From Ryuthela nishihirai (lineage: Eukaryota > Arthropoda > Arachnida > Araneae > Heptathelidae), in assembly GCA_038380435.1 (NCBI GenBank), contig JAWZYU010000020.1, forward strand, positions 38,410,307 through 38,474,306: a stretch of DNA of 64,000 nucleotides, written 5' to 3'. Both the position numbers and the translations under genes were made by a program. The notes beneath the pieces are model-generated. The model did no database searches, was not told the origin of the DNA, and saw nothing but the letters and a program-made list of their open reading frames with translations. This document shows positions 57,395 through 64,000 of this stretch, piece by piece; within the stretch, counting starts at the first letter, position 1; each line of letters opens with the position of its first letter.

Positions 57395-58391
57395 TGTCAC
57401 CGGCAAAGTTTGAAATCCGGCATTCTATAGAATGCCTAGGCATTGTATATAATGCCTAAAACTAGCCGGCAATGTATGAAACGATTCATATTTCACACAT
57501 TTCCTAGGCATTCTATAGAATGCCAAAAGGCAAATCGGCAAAGTATAAAATACTCCCGGCAGTGATGTTTAATGTCGCAATGCGAGTCACGTGACTCTCG
57601 ACGCTCGCCTCAAACAGAGAGCCAGAGCACTCAGTCCAATTCGAATTGACCAGTAAATGTTCCCCTGAGTCCCCTATAGGCTCACCCTGATTGCCAGATC
57701 CGCCAGTCTCTAGTTTCGGTAAAAAAGAGCGCCGTAGTTGGTCACTTTGGACACCAAAAAGACACCCTTCCATTCGGAAAAGCGCCCCCTAGCATTGTAA
57801 GAGTGTAAAAGAGGGTTGCCTCAATAGGGATCCCAAAATTTGAGAACCCTAGCTTCCATAGAAAGAGAGTTAAGGTCAAAAAACAGATTAAAAAAAGTCA
57901 TCAAAAAACGACATATCACAAGCATCTCGGAACTCCACTGAAATAGATTTGACAAGTAGTAAAGTGAAATACGAGTATCCTAACTCGAATTGCAAACTTC
58001 GAATATTCAAGACTTTACTGATTCGTTCTCACTTGGCTTTATCTCATTTGGGGCGTTTTTTATAACGCGGACGACAGATTCATTACAGGTTATGATGTTA
58101 ATATTTCTGGCGGTAGTTCAGCAATGGTATTTTTCTCTTTTTGTAGAAAAATCCCGTATCTTATATTTTGTACTTCTTACATTTTCACATGCATCTTTTC
58201 AATAAAAGCCTTTTTCATACTTTGCCGAAATAGTATTTGTCATTCTATATAATGCCTAGGTATTCTATACAATGCCTAGGGAAAGTATGTAATAATTCTC
58301 ATATTTCATATATTGCCTAAAAACGCCGGGTATTCTATAGAATGCCTAGGCATTCTATAGAATGCCGGCTTTTCATACATTGCCGGTAACA
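57395..58391. mobile_element. Novel-looking palindrome-rich terminal-inverted-repeat element, 997 bp
   Basis: It begins TGTCACCGGCAAAGTTTGAAA and ends with an inverted TGTTACCGGCAATGTATGAAA. TATA flanks both sides (57391-57394, 58392-58395). Each end region (57395-57560 and 58215-58391) contains repeats of the 18 bp perfect palindrome GGCATTCTATAGAATGCC or near copies: 57419, 57439, 57507 on the left and 58239, 58259, 58329, 58349 on the right; three of seven are exact. Pairs joined at CCTAGG make larger palindromes of about 40 bp. A second motif, CCGGCAAWGTATGAAA, recurs about six times at the ends. The middle (57561-58214) is GC-richer, has no ORF of note, and includes the perfect palindrome GAGTCACGTGACTC at 57584-57597. 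It sits in the 3' part of the LINE. The transposase family is unknown to me. Confidence 0.85.
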
Positions 58392-58602
58392 TATATATAA
58401 GAATTTTCTTCCTTAGTACATTTTTATCATATATATACAAGATTTTTTTTTATATTGCGTATTTTTCTTGGTGTTTTGTAATGTTATTATTGCATTAATA
58501 TCTTCTAAGTATATCAATTTTTTTTTAATTTCTTTGGGGTAGAAGTGTTCAACTAAACACCTCAGAGGTGTGTAATGTTAAATAAATGAATAAAAGAGAA
58601 GG
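58392..58602 (+). mobile_element. Probable 3' tail of the I-like LINE
   Basis: AT-rich sequence ending GGTAGAAGTGTTCAACTAAA, then ACACCTCAGAGGTGT (a 14-base near palindrome) and the A-rich tail AATAAATGAATAAA. Position and tail fit the end of the LINE interrupted by the palindromic element. This is inferred, not proved. Confidence 0.45.
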
Positions 58603-58723
58603 AGACGATATCGAAACATTGATCTGGGGTTACAGTAGAGTTACACCAGCTGTACCATGCTGATGCTGCCGAAATTGACATAATAAACTGCATTATGTCT
58701 CAATTACTTTTGTCCAACTTCCT

Positions 58724-58945
58724 TTAACATGCATAAGGTATGGCTCTCTTGTGCACATGCCATGGCTTAACGTCCCATCCAACGATGGCGATCTTTCCAA
58801 GCCCATTGATGTCCCCTTTCTCACCGAGAGCAGGGTGAAGGTTAGCGGAGATAAAGCTCAATGCTGGCCCGTTGGGACTCGAACCTGGGAACTGCAGATT
58901 ACAAGCCTGGCATGCTGATGACTGAGCCACCTCCCGAGCCATCTG
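58724..58945 (-). mobile_element. SINE family 1, 3'-truncated copy
   Basis: Minus orientation. The head (GGCTCAGTCATCAGC, GGCTTGTAATCTGCAG and GGTTCGAGTCC in complement) and the first half of the core are present; sequence beyond CATACCTTATGCATG is missing. Confidence 0.88.
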
Positions 58946-58969
58946 CGGAATAGCTTCTGTAGTAATCAA

Positions 58970-59979
58970 TTAAATAAATCTTCTGTAATTTAGTAATTGC
59001 CTGAATATGAACTTTTAATGCATATAATATTTTTCCGCAGTGTACGATGGCATACAGAACTAAATGACTACTTCTAAAAAATGGGGGAGATTATTAGATA
59101 GTCGATACTACTGCCACTTATTCCAATAAGTTCCCAAAACCCCAGTGTATGAATTTAAGGATTTGAATCATCTGGGAAAGGAGGGTTGTCTTAGTACTAT
59201 TCCTTAGCTCTTTTGCCTGGGATAATCAAATAAGTCACGTTGCCTCGCCTAAATAGTTCCAATAGGGGCTAATTGACCGGTTCTGACAAGTGTTCATCTT
59301 AGTAGTTAAGGAGTTGAGTGCATGCTGATAAGAATTATTGCGCTTATGTTTAGACATAGTTTAGACATTTTACTGCTGCCTTTGCTAGCTAATGGATTAA
59401 TAGTTGTCAGTCAGGGAAAGGAGGATTTGCAAGTTCAGTATCTTTTCTCTACGTCGTCTCTATACAGGAGACATAGCTTTCTGGTGCGTGGTACAGTACT
59501 CTGTGTTGCTGCACAACACAGCAACCACGGCAATCCCCGGTTCCGTCTTTCAGCACTACCAAGTTGAATGGAAAGCCGCGACTATCTACCGTCGGGGCAA
59601 GGCTACACCATACAGATGCATCTCATCCCCAACAATCCTATGGCGAGCAGTCCTACAGAAGGAAAGCTCATCCATCGGTCAAAACCTGGAATTTACTCTG
59701 TTCCCCGGTTAGCCATGAACAACGATATATAGATCAAAGTTCGCTCGGCACCCGGGGTGGAGACTCTTAGTGGGACCCAGACTTTGAAAAGGGCCCTTGC
59801 CTATTAGGGGACCAATCCGTTCGGCAGGGCCCTTGGACTGCTCCACTGAGTGCCTGATTTTGAGTTCTTGGCACTGTCCAACCGGGCCACTAAACCGGTC
59901 AGCGATGCCTTCGACCTCGGTTGGTCTTGGCTTTGTCCAACCGGGGCCCATACCGGTCAGCAAAGTCTTCGACCGGATA
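58970..59979. other. Intergenic DNA with a GC-rich segment
   Basis: 59440-59979 is clearly GC-richer than the rest. It has several overlapping frames on both strands with no recognised product. Two direct repeats of ~45 bp, each with TTGTCCAACCGGG or TGTCCAACCGGG followed by ACCGGTCAGC and CTTCGACC, lie at about 59873-59922 and 59933-59976. Origin unknown. Confidence 0.45.
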
Positions 59980-61183
59980 AACTGAATGGGCAAATTATTA
60001 TATACATCCTGATAACAATATGCAAAGCAGAAGTATCGCGTCCTGACACGTGGGACGCTGAAACTGGCAATGTATATAAATAGAGCGGGACTCTACACAT
60101 TGGAAACCAATCACGGAAAAAAAATCATGGGTAAAGGCAGCGACGTAAGTGAATTTGACCGTGGCCAGATAGTTGGTGCGAGGAATGCCGGCTGTTCAAT
60201 CACCGCAACTGCTGAACTGATGGGATTTCCACGTCAGACCATCACACTTGTATACCAAGACTACGTGAAATACAACAAATCTTTCAACCAGCGAGAGAAA
60301 TGTGGACGTAAACGTGCAATTGATCCTCGAGATGAGCGCTGACTGTCCTGCATCGTTACAAGGAATTGCATGGCTACCGTGGAGCAGATAACGTTGGAAT
60401 TGAATGAGGGCGCATCAACAAGCTTATACACAAAAACTATTTTTCATACCATGCAAAAAATAGGTTATGGTAATCGACGTCCACATCGTGCCCCTTTGTT
60501 TACTGCAAGACACCGGAAGATTAGGCTGCAGTTTGCAAAGGCCTATCGCAACTGCAGTGCGGAGGGTTGGAAACACGTCATGTGGTCTGATGAATCACGG
60601 TTTCAACTCTATCAAGCCGATGGGAGGGTGCGTTTGTGGCGTAAACCACACGAAGCGATGGACCCAGCTTGCCAATTTGGTATTATACACAGGCAGGTGG
60701 AGGCAGTGTAACAGTTTGGGTGCGTTCACATGGGCTTCCTCAGAGCCCCTCATACCCATCAAAATCTCCATCACCGACACAAGTATGTGAACATCCTGGC
60801 CGACCATCTACACTAGTTCGTAACGATTCTCTTTCTGCACCATGACGCCGTCTTTCAACAGGACAATACCACACCGCATACTTCCAGAGTACGACTAATT
60901 GGCTCCAGGAGCATTCAAGTGAGTTTATCACACTCGAATGTCCTCCTCCATCGCTGGACCTAAACCCCATTGATAATTTGTGGGCGAATTGGAAAGATAT
61001 GTTCGAGCCCGGCAACTGTGGATGCCCTTACGGCAGGCGATCCTCGCTTCATGGCGGCAATATTACCTCCTTGTTTTCAACACCTCATTGAGTCCGTACC
61101 AAGACGTCTGGCTGCTGTTGTGAGGTCAAAAGGTGGAGCAACAGGTTATTAAGAAGGTGTAATAATAATTTGTCCGTTCAGTG
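59980..61183 (+). mobile_element. Tc1-like transposon, inactive
   Basis: Inverted ends of ~25 bp (CTGAATGGGCAAATTATTA at the left; CTGAACGGACAAATTATTA inverted at the right). TA flanks at 59978-59979 and 61184-61185. The size of 1.2 kb is slightly below usual for Tc1-like elements. Confidence 0.9.
60127..61150 (+). pseudogene. Tc1-like transposase with a few lesions
   Basis: From the ATG at 60127: VSEFDRGQIVGARNAGCSIT (first helix-turn-helix), KCGRKRAIDPRDER, a TGA, MATVEQITLELNEG, IGYGNRRPHRAPLFTARHRK, MWSDESRF (first D) and LWRKPHEAMDPAC in one frame to 60711. Then VFQQDNTTPHTS (second D) near 60855, WTLNP/INNLW-like third region near 60955 with the expected E shifted, and a C terminus FQHLIESVPRRLAAVVRSKG ending at TAA 61150. 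Only a few frameshifts: the best preserved transposase in the window. Confidence 0.9.
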
Positions 61184-61194
61184 TACAACCTCAT

Positions 61195-61265
61195 GACCTG
61201 ACAGACCTGTCAGAGCACCTGACGTGTTATCAGGAGAGAGTGGGTTCAGATCCCACTTTGCCAAT
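61195..61265 (+). other. tRNA-like relic
   Basis: An anticodon-type stem CCTGA/TCAGG with a 7-base loop CGTGTTA and a perfect T arm GTGGG-TTCAGAT-CCCAC, then TTTGCCA. The acceptor and D arms do not close, and the loop lacks the universal T before the anticodon, so it is a pseudogene or SINE head. Confidence 0.5.
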
Positions 61266-61649
61266 GACAACATTTCCTCTATATTTATTCAAAATACCAG
61301 CTTTCGCCCTTTGGCCTATGTTCACACTATTTACCCTCTGTGAGTGTTCAACACTAATGCAGGTCTGACAACGTCCAGTGATGCCTTCAACAAGTGCAGT
61401 CCTGGGATCCTGGAGGATTTGAAGAGGAGTTTGAACCGTGGCAATAGTTATAATAGGAACAATGTGCGTAGTTACAATGGGCGTGAGGAGCCTTCTGTTT
61501 TCGCAAGTATTTTAATGAGGCGATGATCTTGTTGTTTCGTGCTTCTGAACTTTCTGATTTTTGTTAAATACGAACCTGACAGAATCTGATTGCCTTCCGT
61601 TAATATAGAAAGGATCTGTGCTTTATATATATAAGAATGTGAGTCATCA
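61266..61649. other. Intergenic DNA
   Basis: No feature recognised. Confidence 0.5.
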
Positions 61650-61656
61650 GAGGTAT

Positions 61657-61870
61657 TGTGGCCCCGTGTACGGGGGAGCCATACTCTGTGCACGTTAAAG
61701 AACACGCTGGATGGCCTTGACGGGAGGCTACCATCTGTCTTCCAACAGCTGTTCCAGTGGGTTCCCTCCCCCAACCTTCTCTGAGCCTTCGGGGTCCTTG
61801 TGACCTGGCCATTTAGCCCATTGTGTGCAAAAAAAGTGCAGCTCAGAGGTAAAACAACTCAACCCAACCC
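61657..61870 (+). mobile_element. SINE family 1, 5'-truncated copy
   Basis: Starts at GTGGCCCCGTGTACGGGGGA within the core and runs to AACTCAACCCAACC. CATCAGA flanks near 61644 and 61870, a short duplication. Confidence 0.88.
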
Positions 61871-62659
61871 ATCAGAAGCAATGAGATTTTAAAGAACGAT
61901 AGGGATTGAAAAGGTCTGGTGATTGATGATAAAAGGTCGTAAGGTGTTTGTAAATTGTCAAAAGCTGATTAAGTTGTTGCAGAATCATACGTTGAAGTTT
62001 TTTTTGGAAAATACAGTTCTGATTTAAAGAGAAAATTTTCTTCTACTCAGACATCAGATTACACAGGGTGTTTGAAAAGTAGGTGTTCACCTGTGAGAGG
62101 ATGTATACATTTATTAATAAATGGTAGATACAAAACCAAATGCATATTAATGTAGCCAAACGCAAAGTTTTGTTAAATGTATCAGAGTTTTCTAAATCAA
62201 TGAGTTTGCCGAACTGGTTTCCTCGATCTTCCCATTTTAACTCCACTGAACTTTTTCTTACGGGGATTTGTTAAGGATTACGTGTACTTTCCACCTTTTA
62301 TCATCACATGTTGATGACCTACGGGTAAGAATTATGAGGCAGTTGCAGAAGTCACGATAGACATACTGCGTCACACCTGGGAAGAAATTCATCATAGGTT
62401 GGGGTATTTGTCGTGTGACATCTGGAAGTCACATGGAACTGTCACTGATATAATATCTGTCTAAACTTGATAGTTCTGGCTACATTTTTATGTAGTTGAC
62501 TTGTACCTACCATTTATTGTTGTAATAAATGTATCTATCCTCTCTAGGTTGCAAACCTACTTTTGAAAACGTAGTTAGAACATGTTGTTACCTAGGTGCA
62601 AGTTTTTTAGAAACTATTTCTTTGAGCTTTTGGGTGATGAAAAAGATCTGCGCATGTAG
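61871..62659. other. Intergenic DNA with a possible mariner end
   Basis: At about 62064 ACACAGGGTGTTTGAAAAGTAGG resembles the CAGGGTGTTTCAAAA end of mariner elements. Protein similarity downstream was not found with certainty. Nothing else recognised. Confidence 0.35.
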
Positions 62660-63092
62660 GCAGTACGGTGGCAGAGTGGTTAGAGTGCTTGGCTACTAAT
62701 TACAGTGACTCGGGTCCGTCGGATGGGACGTTAAGCGTGGTCCCGTGTGCGGGAGAGCCATATCCTGTGCACGTTAAAGAACACGCTGGATGGCCTTGAC
62801 GGGAGGCTACTATCTGTCTCCCAACAGCCGTTCCACTGGGTCCCCTCCCCCAACCTTCTCTGAGCCTTCGGGGTCCTTGTGACCTAGCCATTTTTGTGCA
62901 AAAAAGTGCCACTCAGAGGTAAAACAACAAACAGTGACTCGGGTTCGAACCCCGAATAAGACATGAATGTTTTCTTTCTTGTGTTGTCTTTCTACTGTGG
63001 TCTCGCCATCCTCACAGATCCTCTCTATGGCGTATTGTACTGACAGGCTCCTTTAAGAGACCTCTATGGCAAGCAGCTGCTTGAGTGACAGT
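62660..63092 (+). mobile_element. SINE family 2, interrupted by a family 1 SINE
   Basis: The head GGTGGCAGAGTGGTTAGAGTG and GCTTGGCTACTAATTACAGTG is followed by the inserted SINE, and the copy resumes with GGGTTCGAACCCCGAATAAG, the TCTACTGTGGTC body and AAGCAGCTGCTTGAG. Box B is intact after the insert. Confidence 0.92.
62716..62930 (+). mobile_element. SINE family 1, 5'-truncated, nested in SINE family 2
   Basis: Starts CCGTCGGATGGGACGTTAAG and ends GAGGTAAAACAACAA. A perfect 14 bp duplication ACAGTGACTCGGGT lies at 62702-62715 and 62931-62944. This shows family 1 was mobile after family 2 inserted here. Confidence 0.96.
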
Positions 63093-63239
63093 TTTTTTAC
63101 TCTGGCATAGCCGTAGCCAATGCAGTTACTTGACTTTGCTAGCAAAAAGACTACAATTAGATCGAAAGCAAAAGAAAATCTTAGATTTCTTTTTTTGCTG
63201 ATTGAATGTGCTTCATTTATTAAACTCACCGTCTTCTAA

Positions 63240-63425
63240 TCGTCCTGCCTCTGCAATCCAATCTTCGGAAGGTGTTGCCTGATATTGTCAGTCCATCAAA
63301 GCGGAAGCCCATTCATCTTCATCACTCCACCGGGGATACCAATCGATCATCCTTCATGCCAATCACATGACCAAACAAACGTAATACGTGCATCCTTGTA
63401 TCGGCTCTCTGAAGTGATTACAGAT
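63240..63425 (-). pseudogene. LINE C-terminal fragment
   Basis: The minus strand contains RLFGHVIGMKDDRLVSP and, in another frame, LPLWWTDNIRQHLPKIG, resembling the LGHVLRM and W-x-D-N/DI motifs at the C terminus of RTE-like LINE proteins. Short and frameshifted. Confidence 0.5.
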
Positions 63426-63474
63426 TTCTTGGCGAACTTATTGTGGAAGCTGGTCTTTTTTTTTTTCTCTACGT

Positions 63475-63800
63475 CAGGGGTCACCAAATACATCCCATAG
63501 GCCATATCTAACTTTTCCAGGATATCAATCTTGCCGGCTGTGGAAGTATTACAGATTAGCGAGTAATAGATTTTATTAGAAACGCATAGTTTTTTTTGAG
63601 TTAGAAAATTTTTAAGGATACTCTTATCCGATTATATCATTTTTTTTAAAACAGAGATTCATATTTAACAATGTTTTTGTGTACTATCAAAAATTTTTAT
63701 GCATTAAAGAATAATATCTAAAATTCTAGTAATATTAGCTGACCACATTGGATTCTAATAGAATCGGAATTTCTTATTTACTTCCAAACATAGTCAAGAT
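63475..63800. other. AT-rich DNA with a hAT-like start
   Basis: CAGGGGTCACCAAATACATC at 63475 resembles a hAT terminus followed by CCCATAGGCC. The other end is not visible. Confidence 0.3.
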
Positions 63801-63807
63801 AATTTAC

Positions 63808-63990
63808 TGGGTTGTTTTACCTCTGAGAGGTTACTTTGTTTTTGTACACAATGGTTTAAACGGCAAAATCTCAAGGACCCCAGTGGCTCAGAGAAGGATG
63901 GGGAAGGGAATCCACTGGACAACTCAAAGGAGTCAGACGGAAGTCTCCTGTCAAGGCCATCCAGCATGTTCTTTGGTGCCAACACTTCCC
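63808..63990 (-). mobile_element. SINE family 1, 3' part, diverged
   Basis: Minus orientation: GGGTTGTTTTACCTCTGAGAG at the tail, GACCCCAGTGGCTCAGAGAAGG, and TCAAGGCCATCCAGCATG reading on +. The 5' part is replaced by unrelated sequence at the window end. Confidence 0.85.
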
Positions 63991-64000
63991 CAGGTAAACG

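Noticed and set aside
57395..58391. CRISPR array or integron-like recombination array
   Set aside because: The repeats are self-complementary and irregularly spaced, lie only in inverted ends, and the context is eukaryotic; no associated genes.

Overview
The window is AT-rich animal nuclear DNA. Its features are spliced exons with GT-AG introns, tRNA-derived SINEs with target-site duplications, and many Tc1/mariner, hAT-like, Harbinger-like and LINE remnants. The mix of a DD41D mariner, a HARBI1-type nuclease fragment, Tc1-like transposases and an I-clade-like LINE suggests an invertebrate, most likely an arthropod and perhaps a chelicerate. That placement is an inference, because no ribosomal or mitochondrial marker is present.

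The only host gene I can support is the 3' end of an RCC2 (TD-60) orthologue on the + strand. Its penultimate coding exon is at 520-698, a 5.3 kb intron follows, and the terminal exon at 5986-6159 ends in TAG. The intron holds a frameshifted partial copy of the penultimate exon next to a ~175 bp inverted repeat, two short hAT-like MITEs, a LINE endonuclease fragment and a SINE.

From 6160 to about 29100 the DNA is gene-poor and AT-rich. It has a few MITEs, old SINEs, two striking near-perfect hairpins (15218-15285 and 15453-15522) and a GC-richer patch of unknown nature (10540-11260).

From 29100 to 42450 it is a transposon graveyard. It contains a Tc1-like element (29874-31391), a 579 bp MITE with 84 bp inverted repeats (31398-31976), another Tc1-like relic (about 32713-33932), a Harbinger fragment splitting an old SINE (35035-35787), a Tc1-like element carrying a young SINE (37068-39011), and a ~285 bp-period tandem array interrupted by a DD41D mariner (40778-42161). 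The stretch 42450-49080 is low in recognisable content apart from a perfect 31 bp hairpin, tRNA-like fragments and a 244 bp inverted-repeat element.

From 49080 to the end, SINEs are dense and often nested in Tc1 relics. There is a LINE endonuclease region (53117-53870), an LTR-type gag fused in frame to an I-clade-like reverse transcriptase (54561-55577), the RNase H and C-terminal finger of that LINE (to about 57180), and a 997 bp element (57395-58391) built from repeated palindromes, which is the most unusual object here. A further Tc1-like element lies at 59980-61183. No operons, CRISPR arrays or functional RNA genes were seen. The mobile elements do not work together; they record successive layers of insertion.
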